A DNA stretch of 64,000 bases from Billgrantia tianxiuensis (GTDB taxonomy: Bacteria; Pseudomonadota; Gammaproteobacteria; Pseudomonadales; Halomonadaceae), in contig NZ_CP035042.1 of assembly GCF_009834345.1 (NCBI RefSeq), positions 1,240,001 through 1,304,000 of the forward strand, given 5' to 3'. The notes below the pieces were generated by a model. That model ran no database searches. It saw only the letters and a program-made list of their open reading frames with translations, and was not told the DNA's origin. Below, one piece after another: positions 50,026 to 60,247 of the stretch. A program made the translations under genes and the position numbers. The first letter of the stretch is position 1; each line of letters opens with the position of its first letter.

Positions 50026-50364
50026 TCACCCGAGCAGCATCATGACAATTCCATAGGCGGCCACGCCCGCAGCCACCGGCCAGCCCAGGGTGCGCTTGTA
50101 CCACCACACGGCCAGGGTCGCCAGTACGCCGATGGCGGTGGCCAGCCAGGAGATGGCGCCGGGCGTCACCGGCATCAGCGACACACCGAAGAGGGCGGCG
50201 ATCATCAGCGGGCCGAGCAGGCTCAGCCATTGGGGCATGGCCTCGAGGCCGTCGTCGCCGTCTTGGCGCTCGAGACGGCGCTGCATCCACAGCAGTGGCA
50301 GCAGGCGTATCAACAGGGTACCCAGCGCCGAGGCCAGGACGGCAATCCAGAGGGAGCTACTCAT
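50026..50364 (-). CDS. azlD: AzlD-family branched-chain amino acid exporter subunit
   Basis: A 112-aa small membrane protein with four hydrophobic helices: WIAVLASALGTLLIRLLPLL, LSLLGPLMIAALFGVSLMPV, ISWLATAIGVLATLAVWWY and GWPVAAGVAAYGIVMMLL. It pairs with AzlC to export branched-chain amino acids or analogues. ATG 50364 lies inside the 3' end of azlC (8-base overlap). It is the last gene of the XRE-azlC-azlD unit. Confidence 0.88.
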   Translation of the reverse strand: MSSSLWIAVLASALGTLLIRLLPLLWMQRRLERQDGDDGLEAMPQWLSLLGPLMIAALFGVSLMPVTPGAISWLATAIGVLATLAVWWYKRTLGWPVAAGVAAYGIVMMLLG

Positions 50365-51103
50365 GCCGCTCTCCTTGCGCGTGTTCTGTTTTTTCGCTGT
50401 GACCGAACTTGACGAGCTGGAAGCACAGCGCGCCACAGATGGCGGCGAGGGGAATCGCCACGTTGGTCAGGCCGAGGAACGTCAGCAGCAGGGCGCTGAG
50501 GATGGTCAGGCCCAGGGCCAGGCTCCAGCGCCGCGAGGTGAAGCGCGGCGCTACCAGTACCAGGAAGAGCGCGGGCAGGGCGAAGGGCAGGATCTCACCC
50601 ATCAGGGCCCAGCGGGCGACCAGTTCACCGCCGGCCAGGGCGCCTAGCGCCGTGCCGCCGATCCAACTGAGCCAGGCCAGCAGGGCGGCGCCGGTGTACC
50701 AACCGAGGCGCTGGGCGGCAGGCAGTTGCGGCAGGCGGGCATGGGCCAGGGCGAAGATCTGGTCGGTGAGGCCGTGCATCAGCCAGGGCCACAGACGGCT
50801 GGAGGTCAGCCAGGGGGCCAGGTTGGGGGCGTAGACCACATGACGCAGGTTGATCAGCAGCGTCATGGCCACCACCAGCCATAGCGGCGCTCCGGCAGCC
50901 ACCATGCCGACGAACAGGAACTGCGAGGCACCGGCATAGATCAGCGTCGAGATCGCCACGGCTTCCCAGGCGCTGAAGCCGGCTTGGGTCGCGATCAGCC
51001 CGAAGGAGATGGCCACCGGCACATAGCCGCCGAGCAGCGGGATGGCCTCGCTCACGCCGGTCAGCCAGGGGCGGGTGGGCGAGGAGGCGGCTTGCAGGCT
51101 CAT
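50357..51103 (-). CDS. azlC: AzlC-family branched-chain amino acid exporter subunit
   Basis: A 248-aa permease (LIV-E family) with about seven helices: the N-terminal AIPLLGGYVPVAISFGLIAT and AISTLIYAGASQFLFVGMVA are the family signature, as is NLRHVVYAPNLAPWLTSSRL. With AzlD it exports valine/isoleucine-like compounds. Its ATG overlaps the stop of the upstream regulator gene (ATGA, 51100-51103), so regulator and transporter are co-translated. Confidence 0.9.
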   Translation of the reverse strand: MSLQAASSPTRPWLTGVSEAIPLLGGYVPVAISFGLIATQAGFSAWEAVAISTLIYAGASQFLFVGMVAAGAPLWLVVAMTLLINLRHVVYAPNLAPWLTSSRLWPWLMHGLTDQIFALAHARLPQLPAAQRLGWYTGAALLAWLSWIGGTALGALAGGELVARWALMGEILPFALPALFLVLVAPRFTSRRWSLALGLTILSALLLTFLGLTNVAIPLAAICGALCFQLVKFGHSEKTEHAQGERHE

Positions 51104-51626
51104 GACGTGGGTTCCTCGTGATAGACGACGCTGAGCAGCAGCGTGGCCCAGGTGTCTCCGGTGCGGTAAAGGTGGGGGCGGTCTGCGGCGAAGGTGAGGG
51201 ACTCACCCGCCGAGAGAGTATGGGTGTTGCCTTCCGGACCGGCCTCCAGCGTACCGCTGATCAAGGTGAGCGTTTCACGGGCGCCGGGGTGTGGGGTTCG
51301 GCAAGGCGTAGGGTATGCGGTGCGCAGCGCATCCAGTAGGCGTCGACCTGAGGGTGATCCTTGCCCTGGTCGAGCAGGCGCACCTCCACGCCATCCTCGC
51401 CCAGGGGTACGGCGATAGGTGCCACCAGGGTGCCGAAGGGCACCTTCAACTGCACCGCCAGGCGCCAGATAGTATCCAGGGTAGGGTTGCCGTTGCCCTG
51501 TTCGAGGCGACACAGGTTCGACTTGGCGATGCCGGCGGCAGCGGCCAATTGCGACAGCGACCAACCTTGCGCCTGGCGCAGGTCCTGCAGGTGTCGGCCC
51601 AGGGTGCCGAGCGAGAGCTTGTCCAA
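51100..51626 (-). CDS. XRE-cupin transcriptional regulator of azlCD (frameshifted)
   Basis: HTH_3 plus cupin regulator, ~175 aa after repair. The HTH is LGRHLQDLRQAQGWSLSQLA, AGIAKSNLCRLEQGNGNPTL; the cupin part starts PFGTLVAPIAVPLGEDGV and, after the frameshift, continues ETLTLISGTLEAGPEGNTHT and ESLTFAADRPHLYRTGD. The shift is at a run of four G (51286-51289, plus strand); one more base restores EPHTPGARETL. I place the start at TTG 51626 (GAGG upstream). Upstream codons in the same frame back to an ATG at 51689 run through a near-perfect palindrome and are unlikely to be coding. Coupled to azlC. Confidence 0.78.
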
Positions 51627-51644
51627 GATAGGTGGCCTCGAGTT

Positions 51645-51676
51645 GTTCCTTTTAATGAACGTTCTATAAAAGGAAC
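51645..51676. promoter_or_regulatory. 32-bp near-perfect palindrome, probable XRE operator
   Basis: Half sites GTTCCTTTTAATGAAC and GTTCTATAAAAGGAAC are inverted copies differing at two positions (AT against TA). It lies directly in front of the regulator-azlCD unit, 19 bases from the proposed start, so autoregulation is likely. Confidence 0.65.
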
Positions 51677-51737
51677 GGATGGCTGTCAACCCTCACGCTC
51701 AGCTCTTGTCGCTCGGCTCAGGTGTCGTGCGGCGCCG

Positions 51738-51983
51738 TCAGACGAACTCCGAATCGTCGGTTCTCACGGTCACGCCACCCTCCTCGCCGGGTACCATGAT
51801 CATGAACTCGCCATTACCGAGGTAGGTGACGTCGTGGCCGTCGCGGGTGCGGAAGGCGGGTGAGCCTCGCGTTGCGCCGGCGTGCTGCAGTTCGCTGAGG
51901 TCGCGTACGCTGACGAACATGTCGATCATGTACTCGCGTCCCTGGTCGTCGAAGGCCATTACGGTCCTTTCGTGCTGGGTCAT
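51738..51983 (-). CDS. Hypothetical 81-aa protein
   Basis: Acidic small protein, MTQHERTVMAFDDQGREYMI at the N-terminus, a beta-rich middle (FRTRDGHDVTYLGNGEFMIM) and end VTVRTDDSEFV. CCGGAGGGTAACGCC gives an excellent ribosome site before ATG 51983, and codon use looks native, so I believe it is a real gene. I recognise no family. It has no membrane segment or signal peptide. Neighbours (azl regulator, pncB) face away and give no hint of function. Confidence 0.7.
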   Translation of the reverse strand: MTQHERTVMAFDDQGREYMIDMFVSVRDLSELQHAGATRGSPAFRTRDGHDVTYLGNGEFMIMVPGEEGGVTVRTDDSEFV

Positions 51984-52191
51984 GGCGTTACCCTCCGGGA
52001 AGTTTCCTCCCATGCATCCCTTACCCATAGCAACACGGTATCGGCTTGGCGAGCGATTCGAGTGCTAGTGCTTTAGCTGGCTGGCCCAGCGAACCGGCCC
52101 CATCATCCAGGCATCGGTGGTCGTGGGCCACGGCGGGCGCTAGCCTGACAGACACGGGCAAGCAACCGAAACCAGGCAAACGGAAGGTGAC

Positions 52192-53406
52192 ATGGGCGAG
52201 ACCTATCGCGAAGGGCCGATCATCCGCTCCTTGCTGGATACCGACTGGTACAAGCTGACCATGATGCAGGGTGTCCATCACCAGTATCCGAACGCCAGTG
52301 TCACCTGGGAGTTTCGCTGTCGCGACGCCGAGCCGCTGGAGCGCTACATTCCCGAGATTCGTGAACAGATCGACCGCCTGGCCACGCTACAGCTGTCTCG
52401 CGAAGAGTCAGCGTATCTGGCGCGCTTCCCCTACATGTCGCCCGACTTCATCCGCTTCCTGGAGCTGTTTCGCTTCCGGCCGGAGTACGTCCAGGTCGGC
52501 ATGCAGGGCAGCGAGCTGTGCATCGTCATCGACGGGCCCTGGTCGCACAGCATCCTGTTCGAGATCGTGATACTCGCCATCATCAGCGAAGTGCGCAATC
52601 GGACTCTCTATCCGAATGTGGAAATCGACCAGGCCGTGGCGCAACTGCGCCGCAAGCTCGAGGCGCTGCGCGAGGCCTACACGCCCGACCAGCTTGCCGG
52701 CTTCAACCTGGCCGACTTCGGCACGCGGCGGCGGCTCTCCCAGCCGGTCCAGGAGGCGATCGTCGAGGTCATGGAGGTGGAGTTTCCGGGCAACTTCGTC
52801 GGCACCAGCAACGTCGACATCGCGCGGCGTCACGGCATCAGCCCGATGGGCACCATGGCTCATGAATGGATCATGGCGCACCAGCAACTGGGCAGTCGTC
52901 TGGTGGACAGCCAGCGTGCCGCGCTGGAAGCCTGGGTGCAGGAGTATCGCGGCTACCTGGGCATCGCGCTGACCGATACGGTCACCCTCGATGCCTTCCT
53001 GCGCGATTTCGATCTCTACTTCGCCAAGCTCTTCGATGGGTTGCGGCACGACAGCGGCGATCCGCTGTGGTTTGCCGAGAAGTGCATCCGGCACTACGAG
53101 TCGCTGGGCATCGACCCGATGACCAAGACGCTGATCTTCAGCGACAGCCTGACCTTCGATAAGGCCATGCGGATCAAGACGGCGCTGGAAGGGCGAATCA
53201 GGACCAGTTTCGGTATCGGCACTAGCCTGACCTGCGATGTGCCGGGGGTGAAGCCGATGAACATCGTGATCAAGATGGTTTCGTGCAACGGCCAGCCGGT
53301 AGCCAAGATCTCCGATTCGCCGGGCAAGACCATGTCGCGCGACGAGAGTTACGTGAGCTATCTCAAGCACGTCTTTGGCGTGGACCGGGCCTATGGGGCT
53401 CGATGA
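52192..53406 (+). CDS. pncB: Nicotinate phosphoribosyltransferase
   Basis: A 404-aa enzyme of the Preiss-Handler NAD salvage route: nicotinate + PRPP + ATP to nicotinate mononucleotide. Recognisable are [20 protein letters not shown] at the N-terminus, [19 protein letters not shown], the catalytic His region [51 protein letters not shown] and the phosphate-binding [12 protein letters not shown]. Length is standard. GGAAGGTGAC precedes the ATG. It lies ~9 kb from the nic cluster and competes for the same substrate. Confidence 0.95.
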   Translation: MGETYREGPIIRSLLDTDWYKLTMMQGVHHQYPNASVTWEFRCRDAEPLERYIPEIREQIDRLATLQLSREESAYLARFPYMSPDFIRFLELFRFRPEYVQVGMQGSELCIVIDGPWSHSILFEIVILAIISEVRNRTLYPNVEIDQAVAQLRRKLEALREAYTPDQLAGFNLADFGTRRRLSQPVQEAIVEVMEVEFPGNFVGTSNVDIARRHGISPMGTMAHEWIMAHQQLGSRLVDSQRAALEAWVQEYRGYLGIALTDTVTLDAFLRDFDLYFAKLFDGLRHDSGDPLWFAEKCIRHYESLGIDPMTKTLIFSDSLTFDKAMRIKTALEGRIRTSFGIGTSLTCDVPGVKPMNIVIKMVSCNGQPVAKISDSPGKTMSRDESYVSYLKHVFGVDRAYGAR

Positions 53407-53450
53407 GTCCCGCCCCGTTCCCGTGAGCAGGCGAGGCGGGCGTTCAAGCG

Positions 53451-55094
53451 TCAGGCCATCGAGGGTAGCCGGGCCGGTGCGTTCGGTGTCGAAGCTTGCG
53501 GGGCCGGCGAGTCGATCAAGGGCGCCTCGTGAGCCTGCGCTTCCAGGCGGAAGCGTGAGACCACCTCGCGCAATGCGCTGGCCACGCCTTCCAACTGCTC
53601 GGCGGACTCGCTGGCCTGCAATACCATGGCGGCATTCTGCTGGGTGGTTTCGTCCATGTCGGAAACCGCGCGATTGATCTCACCGATGCCCGCCTCCTGC
53701 TCGCGAGAGGCGTTGGCGATCTCCTGCATCAGGTGGTTGATGTCGTGCACGGACTGGCGGATCGCTTCCACGGCCGCACCCGCCTTGTCGGCACCAGTGG
53801 CGCCCGCCCTGGCCTGGTCGACGGAGCTTTCGATCAGCGTGCGGATCTCGGCAGAGGCATCGGCGCTGCGTGTGGCCAGCTTGCGGACTTCGTTGGCGAC
53901 GACGGCAAAGCCCCGGCCATGCTCACCGGCTCGGGCTGCCTCGACGGATGCATTGAGGGCAAGGATATTGGTCTGGAACGAGATCTGATCGATCAGCGCG
54001 ATGATATCCGTGATGCGTTCCGACCCTTCCCGCACCTCATGCATCTGCTTGACCAGTCCGGCCACGATGTGGCCGCCTTCTTCGGCCTGTTCGGCGACTC
54101 TCGCCATGGCCTGGCTGGCATCGGATGCGTTGCGGCTATTGCTCTGCACCGTTGCCGTGATCTCCTCCATGCTGGAGGCGGTCTGGGTCAGCGCCGAGGC
54201 CTGGCGCTCCGTGCGGGCGGAGAGATCCCGGTTCGCGTCGGCGATACGCGAGGTACCGGCAAAAACTGCTTCGCTGCTCTCGCGCACCTGCGACACCGTA
54301 GCGCGAAGCGCGGTCTGCATCCCGCGCAGCGTGGCGAAGAGTTTGGTGATCTCGTTGCGGCCAAAGACCTCGATCCTTTCACCCAGGTTGCCTCGCTCCA
54401 TCTCCTGGAAGTGCTTGATGAGCTGCTCCATCGGGCGGATCAGGTTGTTGGTCACGCCCCAGAAGACGACCGCGATCATGATCAGTGCCGCGGCAAAGAC
54501 TGCCACGATGGCCTTGCGGGTAGCGCTTACCACCCATTCGAAGTTGCCGGCACGAGCGGTGCCTTCCGCCTCGACGGTATGAAAGAAACCCACGGCATCG
54601 CGGTAGAAGTCGTCGTAGGCGGTGTGAGCCGTATCCCTCAGGCTGCGATAGGCCTCGAGCCTGCCTTCCTGCAGGGCGTGCAGTTGGGGCTGTAGAACTT
54701 GCGACACCAGGGTGTCGAAGCTGGCCGCGATTGGCTCGATGAGCGCGTCGTGACCGGCCTGCCGCGGCAGGGCCTCGAACTCGGCGAATACCTTGGTGAC
54801 CTCCTCCAAGGCGGTACCGGTCTCGGCGAGCGGTCCGGCATCCGCCGTCCCACCCTGCTCCAGGGCCTCTTCGTAGTAGCGCGCCATGTCCAGGCGAGCG
54901 CTCAGCAGCATCGAGTTGGCCCGGTTCAGCGTGCCCTGCTGATGAACGTTGACCGCTTCGAAGGCATTGAAGTTGCGCTGGCTGTGAGTCACCGCCAGCA
55001 GGCCGATCGTGCTGAGCAGGGCAAGCATGGAGAAGAACCCAAGCAGAACCAGTGTCCAACTGGCACGAATGGTAAGGTTGTGCACAAATCTCAT
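53451..55094 (-). CDS. Methyl-accepting chemotaxis protein (Tar-type, four-helix-bundle sensor)
   Basis: A 547-aa chemoreceptor. Helix 1 ([20 protein letters not shown], ~14-33), a periplasmic ligand domain of ~155 residues with [20 protein letters not shown], helix 2 ([20 protein letters not shown], ~190-210), HAMP ([20 protein letters not shown]) and the cytoplasmic hairpin with the invariant tip [20 protein letters not shown] and [20 protein letters not shown]. Methylation-type residues [17 protein letters not shown] follow. There is no CheB/R-tethering pentapeptide at the end. The ligand is unknown. A single-gene unit. Confidence 0.93.
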   Translation of the reverse strand: MRFVHNLTIRASWTLVLLGFFSMLALLSTIGLLAVTHSQRNFNAFEAVNVHQQGTLNRANSMLLSARLDMARYYEEALEQGGTADAGPLAETGTALEEVTKVFAEFEALPRQAGHDALIEPIAASFDTLVSQVLQPQLHALQEGRLEAYRSLRDTAHTAYDDFYRDAVGFFHTVEAEGTARAGNFEWVVSATRKAIVAVFAAALIMIAVVFWGVTNNLIRPMEQLIKHFQEMERGNLGERIEVFGRNEITKLFATLRGMQTALRATVSQVRESSEAVFAGTSRIADANRDLSARTERQASALTQTASSMEEITATVQSNSRNASDASQAMARVAEQAEEGGHIVAGLVKQMHEVREGSERITDIIALIDQISFQTNILALNASVEAARAGEHGRGFAVVANEVRKLATRSADASAEIRTLIESSVDQARAGATGADKAGAAVEAIRQSVHDINHLMQEIANASREQEAGIGEINRAVSDMDETTQQNAAMVLQASESAEQLEGVASALREVVSRFRLEAQAHEAPLIDSPAPQASTPNAPARLPSMA

Positions 55095-55230
55095 CGTTTA
55101 GTGCTCCATGTCTGTATTCAGTTTTTGTATACAAATACAGAGCCCTGATGAATTGCGCCACCCCTGATCAAAGGGAGAGATTCAACGCTACGTTGATCTT
55201 GGGCTTGGGCTTGGGCTTGAGAGAGGGAGT

Positions 55231-55257
55231 GCGGCAGGCCGTGAGCCGGCCTGCCGC
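55231..55257. terminator. Hairpin downstream of the yciE-like gene
   Basis: A 10-bp perfect stem GCGGCAGGCC/GGCCTGCCGC with loop GTGAGCC, 15 bases past the stop. No T-tract. Just to its left is a short tandem repeat of GGGCTT (about 55199-55219). Confidence 0.55.
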
Positions 55258-55272
55258 GGGTCAAGCAGGTGC

Positions 55273-55764
55273 TCAGCTTGCTTGCTTGTTGACGTCCTGC
55301 TTGGCTAGCTTGCTCAGCTTGTCATCGGTGGACTTCTCCTCCTTGAGTGTCTCGGCGAGTATCTCCTTGGCCTTGGTATGGCCCAGTTGCTCGGCCAGTT
55401 CGCACAGGGTGCCGTAGGCAGCGATCTCGAAGTGCTCCACTTTCTGAGCCGCAGCGATCAGGCCGGCATCGCGCACCGGGCCCTTCTCGGTGGAGTCGAT
55501 CAGCTCTTCGCCTTCCTGAATCAGGCTCTCCATGGCATGGCACTTGAGCCGTTTGACACGTATGTCGGGGATGGAATCGGCGGCTTGCTCGATACGCTCC
55601 AGCTGGCCTTGCGTCTCCTCCAGATGATGCTGGAAGGCCTCTACCAGCTTCTCGTTATCGGCGGCGCGAGCCATCTTGGGCAGCGCGCGGGTGATCTGCT
55701 TCTCGGCGCTGTTGGTTTCGGAAAGCAGGCGCACGAACAGTTCCTGAGCGTTCTTGATGACCAT
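55273..55764 (-). CDS. Ferritin-like DUF892 (YciE) family protein
   Basis: A 163-aa all-helical protein of the YciE/DUF892 group. It starts VIKNAQELFVRLLSETNSAE, has the carboxylate-rich helices KLVEAFQHHLEETQGQLERI and AAQKVEHFEIAAYGTLCELA (E-x-x-H type di-iron ligands) and ends KEEKSTDDKLSKLAKQDVNK, as expected. Family members are induced by osmotic or general stress and presumably bind a di-iron centre. Start ATG 55764 has AGGAGGAACC upstream. Native composition, no operon partners. Confidence 0.87.
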   Translation of the reverse strand: MVIKNAQELFVRLLSETNSAEKQITRALPKMARAADNEKLVEAFQHHLEETQGQLERIEQAADSIPDIRVKRLKCHAMESLIQEGEELIDSTEKGPVRDAGLIAAAQKVEHFEIAAYGTLCELAEQLGHTKAKEILAETLKEEKSTDDKLSKLAKQDVNKQAS

Positions 55765-55941
55765 GATGAGGTTCCTCCTCTAGCTGGGTTCCAGATCCAT
55801 CTTGATGACTCACGGCCTCTCTAACGTAGCAGGCGCTCGCGCGTAGTTTCTTTGCTGAACGGCGACGATATGTGTGGGAATGAAACCCATGGCAGTGAAG
55901 GGCCGGCAGGGCTGGTCGGTACCGGCGTCTTCAATCTGGGG

Positions 55942-58900
55942 TCAGGCGTTTTCGCTGCGTCGCCGTACCCGCTGTTTGGCATAGTGGCGAAAAGCCTGCT
56001 GCACGACCAAGCGTAGCTCCTCGTCATCCCATGGCTTGGTCAGGAATTTGTAGATGGCACTTTCGTTGATTGCCTCGGTGATGGTCTTTAGGTCGGTATA
56101 GCCCGAAAGCACGATCTGTACCGTATCGGGATACAGCTCCTTGGCTCGGCGCAGGAATTCCGTGCCGCTCATTTCCGGCATTCGCTGATCGCTGATGATC
56201 ACTTGCACCGTTTCGGTCGCTAGCAGTTCGAATGCCTCTTGGGCACTGGTCGTCGTCAGGACCCGATAACCGTCCCGGCGCAACACGCGCTTGAGAGCTC
56301 GCAGGATATTGGCTTCGTCGTCCAGCAGCAGCAGTGTTTGCCCGCCCTGATGGCCTTCGCGTTGCTTCCGGCCAAGGTTCTGGGCCTGATAGTGTTCATC
56401 CAGGAAGGTGATGAGCTCCTCCAATGGCATGGGTGGGGCAAAGTAATAGCCCTGAAAGTTTTCACACAGGTGCTTTTGAAGGTAGCCGTACTGTGCTTGT
56501 GTCTCGACACCTTCGGCTACCACTCGTAGCTGGAGCTGGGTGGCGATAGAGGCCACACCCTGAATGATGGCTGCGTCGCGATGGTCGCTGATAACGTCCT
56601 TGATGAAGGAGCGGTCGATCTTGATCTTGTTGATCGGAAGATACTTGAGGTAGCTCAGGCTGGAAAATCCGGTGCCGAAGTCGTCGATGGCAATGCCGAT
56701 ACCGTGGGAGCGAATTTCATGCAGAGTCTCGATGACATTATCCGTACTCCCCATCAGTATGTTCTCGGTGAGTTCGAGTTCAAGCAATGAGGCATCGAGC
56801 CCTGTGGATTCGATCACCTGCAAGACCTCCGGTACGAAACAGCTGCGCTGGAACTGCAGGGGAGAGACGTTGACCGACATGACATATGGCTCATGCCCAA
56901 GCTCGTTGAGTCTCTTGTTGGCGCGGCAGGCGGTTTCCAATACCCAGTCGCTGATGGGTACGATCTGCCCGTGCTCTCGGCGATATCGATGAAGTACGCT
57001 GGTGAAAGATAGCCTTTTTGAGGATGTTTCCAGCGCAGCAGAGCTTCAAATCCAAGAATCCTGCCGCTGGGGCCGTGTACTTGTGGCTGGTAATGGAGCT
57101 CGAATTGGCCTTCCACCAAGGCGCGCTGGAGTTCGTTGCGTATTGAAAGATGCTGGCTAACTTTTTCGTTTAGGTCGGAAGAGAAGAAATGGTAAGTGTT
57201 GCGTCCTTTTTGCTTGGCCTGGTACATGGCCAAGTCAGCCTGCTGCAGCAGTGCCTGTGGATGTGTTGCACCACCAGAATATAGCGATACTCCAACGCTG
57301 GCTGTCAGATAGAGTTCATTGGCGTCGATATGATAGGGGCATGCTATTTCAGCCAGTATGGGCTCAATGAGACGAGCACACTCCTCTTTCCCTTCGAGCA
57401 GGTTTGGAAGAACCAATACGAATTCATCCCCACCGAAGCGAGCAAGACTGTCTTCGGGGCGTAGCTGTCGTTCCAGGCGACGGGAAACCTCGATCAGTAC
57501 GTTATCGCCTGTCTCGTGTCCTAATGTGTTGTTGATTGGCTTGAAGTCGTCCAGATCAAGAATGAGGACGGCCAAGTGACGATGGGAAAGTGCGGCGGCC
57601 TCGCACGCCCGGTGTATGGTTTTTTCGATCGAGGCTCGATTGGCGAGGCCGGTCAGTGCGTCATGAGTGGCGCTATAGGTCAGTTGCGCCCTATACTCCC
57701 GCTCCGAAGTAATGTCGTTCTGCACACCAATGAAGTGGGTGACGTTGCCTTCGTCATCACGCACGGGAGAAATATAGAGCTCGTTCCAAAAGGGGGACCC
57801 GTCACGACGATAATTACGTATCACCACATGAATGTCGCGATGCCCAGAAATTCCTTTCCTTATGGCGTTACGAGCGCTCTTCGCCGTGCCTTCACCTTGG
57901 AGAATGCGGCAGTTCTGTCCAATGATCTCGTCGCGGCTGTAGCCGGTCATGCGCTCGAAGGCCGCGTTGACATAGATAATGGGTAGATCCGGTTGGCTTG
58001 CATCAACGATGGTGACTCCATTGATGCTCGATTCGACACTTCTCTCAAGAACACGCAATCGTTTTTCCGCAACCTTGCGTGTACTGACGTCTTGAAAGTA
58101 AACGGCCAGGCCTTCTTCGGTTGGGTAGGCATGTACTTCGAACCAGGCCATGAGACGCGAGCTGTACTCTTCGAATATCATTGGCCTGCCTTGTTCAACG
58201 GCCAGGCGATACTCGGTTTCGAAGCGCGTTCCCTGTACCTCAGGAAAGCATTCCCAGACAACGTGGCCCAACAGGTCTGCTCGCTTGTGTGCCAACAAGC
58301 GTTCAGCCTCGTTGTTGAGATAGCTGAAGCGCCATTTGTCGTCCAGCGTCAGGAAGGCGACGGTCATCGACTCAAGGGTACGGGTCAGTCGAGTCGCTAG
58401 CCGGGAAACTTCCTGGCGTAGCTGCTTCTGTTCGGTGATGTCCTGGGTGGAGCCCTGAATTTGTACGATATCGCCGTTGGCATCGCGCACGGCCTGGCCC
58501 AGAATGCGCACCGTGATTTCACGGCCGCGGCCCGTAGTGACTGTAACTTCCTCGTCGAATGGGGTGCCGTCGTGCTTGCAGGCTTCGAGGCAGTCGAATA
58601 GCCGTTTGTGGCAATGAGCCGGGTAATAAGCGATGGCCTCTTCCACAGTGGGCTGGAAATCGGCTGGTTCGTCATGTAGGACGCACACTTCCTTGGACCA
58701 CACGGCACGATTCCTGAGTAGGTCTATGTACCATCCGCCGATAAGGGCCGTGTCGCCGACGATACGAAAGAGGCGTTGGTTTTGTGCCAGTTCCTCGCGT
58801 CTACGTTCCGTCAGGCGCAGCAGGCCGAGGCTGACTGTCAACAGGTAACTGAAAAGAAGACCGCCCACTAGCGTTATCGTTGGCATGATCGAAGAGCGCT

Positions 58901-60247
58901 TCAGGTGCTGCTTGCTCATGTAGCTGATCAGCCGCCAATGATGGCCATCCGCCAAGGTGACACTCTTCTCGCCGATGGGAAGCAGCTCGGACATGGGCAA
59001 ATGGGGGGCGAAGGAGAAGAGAGGCTGTCTGCCCTGCTGCACCTGGAAAACGAAGCGCTCTCCACTGTGCTCATGCAACTGCTCGAACAGTGTGGTGACA
59101 TCCAGGTTGGCGATCAGCCAGTGCTGCATGCGTGTCGGAATTTGCAAAGGGAAAGCAATCAGCAGGTTCTGTCTCTCGCCGCTTCTAAGGACCGGGCTAA
59201 GCTTGGCCGCCTGGAAACCAGGGGAGTCGCTTAGCCAGCCGGAGCCGCCCGCCAAGGCAAAAAGTGGCTGAGCCGGTAGTAGGCTAGCGGCTGGGTGGCC
59301 TTAAGCATGAGCGGTTCAAGCTGGTGGCTGAAGACGCCAATGAGATTGAAGGCAGGGAAGTGGGAGAGGTAGCTCTCCATTTCCTGCCGCCAAAGGGGAG
59401 GGGGAGGGAACTCGCCCAATGCTTCCCAGCGCAGGGCCTGGCGCTCCAGCAGTTGAACGTGGTCGTTCAGCTCATGCTTGATGCTGGCTTGTAGTTGAGC
59501 CAGTTGATGCTCGCTGCTGGTGGTCAGGTGTTGCAGGCTCTGCTGGCTATAAGCCAGCCAGCCACTGCAGACGAATAGTGTGCCTACGACACCAGCGGCC
59601 AAGGGGAGTTTACCGAGCTTCCCTTTCTCGGCAAGACATGCCTTGGGCAGTATGATGATGGCCAAGCCGCTTGCCGAAATATATAGGCTGCCTACGCTAC
59701 TGGCCTGGTGATGGGCAAAGTGCTGTACGCCGCCATGCAGGAGCTCCGGCATCGGTAACCAGCCCAGGGCCAGGGTAAAGATACCCAGCGCAAGCAGTAG
59801 CCAACCCAGGGTCGTGGCTAATCGCTGCATGGGTTGGTTATGAAAGGCGCTGGCAGTCAGCGCGATGCTCTGAAGGAGAAAGATGGCGCTCATGTGATTG
59901 CCATCGCTTCTCAGAACGCGAGGGAGCTGGTCCATTACGGGAAACGACGCTAGCAGGCCATGGATGCCCAATCCCAATAGCGGCAAGGCCCATACGAGAC
60001 TCAATCGAGAGGCTCCAAGCAGCCGGCAGCCCAAGGCCAGGCCAAAGAAGGCGATAGCCAGAGAGGTTTCGGGCATGAGAACCTTTATTGGGTTGCTCTC
60101 ATGGCCCCAAAGCGACACGCTGTTCAGCAGCCCCAGGCTTCCTAGCGTCAGGCAGGCTACGGCCAGCAATATCAGGTAGGAGTGGCAGAGCAGGGTACGT
60201 CGCTTCACTTCGCTACTTTCGAGCGCAAGGTCATGAGGTGTGCTCAT
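55942..60247 (-). CDS. Membrane GGDEF-EAL c-di-GMP protein with C-terminal receiver domain (two frameshifts)
   Basis: One gene of ~1430 codons split in three frames. Part 1 (60247-59231): about seven membrane helices, then a periplasmic sensing segment (LQASIKHELNDHVQLLERQA). Part 2: a last helix (TITLVGGLLFSYLLTVSLGL), PAS domains (VNAAFERMTGYSRDEIIGQN), GGDEF (SLARFGGDEFVLVLP) and the start of EAL (ILGFEALLRWKHPQKGYLSP). Part 3 (to 55942): rest of EAL (SLLELELTENIL, AIDDFGTGFSSLSYLKYL, VVAEGVETQAQYGYL) and a receiver with LLLLDDEANILRA, phospho-Asp in IISDQRMPEMSG and KPWDDEEL. Joins are at A5 (59259-59263) and CCC (56968-56970, plus strand), one base short each. Both active sites are intact; the terminal receiver makes it a likely target of the neighbouring kinase. 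Confidence 0.85.

Noticed and set aside
48284..50290. A 668-codon reading of the nuclease gene starting inside azlD
   Set aside because: The part before 50014 is arginine/proline-rich shadow sequence; a signal peptide and Shine-Dalgarno mark the start at 50014.
55199..55219. Tandem GGGCTT repeats as a possible phase-variation or CRISPR-like element
   Set aside because: Only a few imperfect units outside any coding region or promoter; too short to have a supported role. No CRISPR array was seen anywhere in the window.
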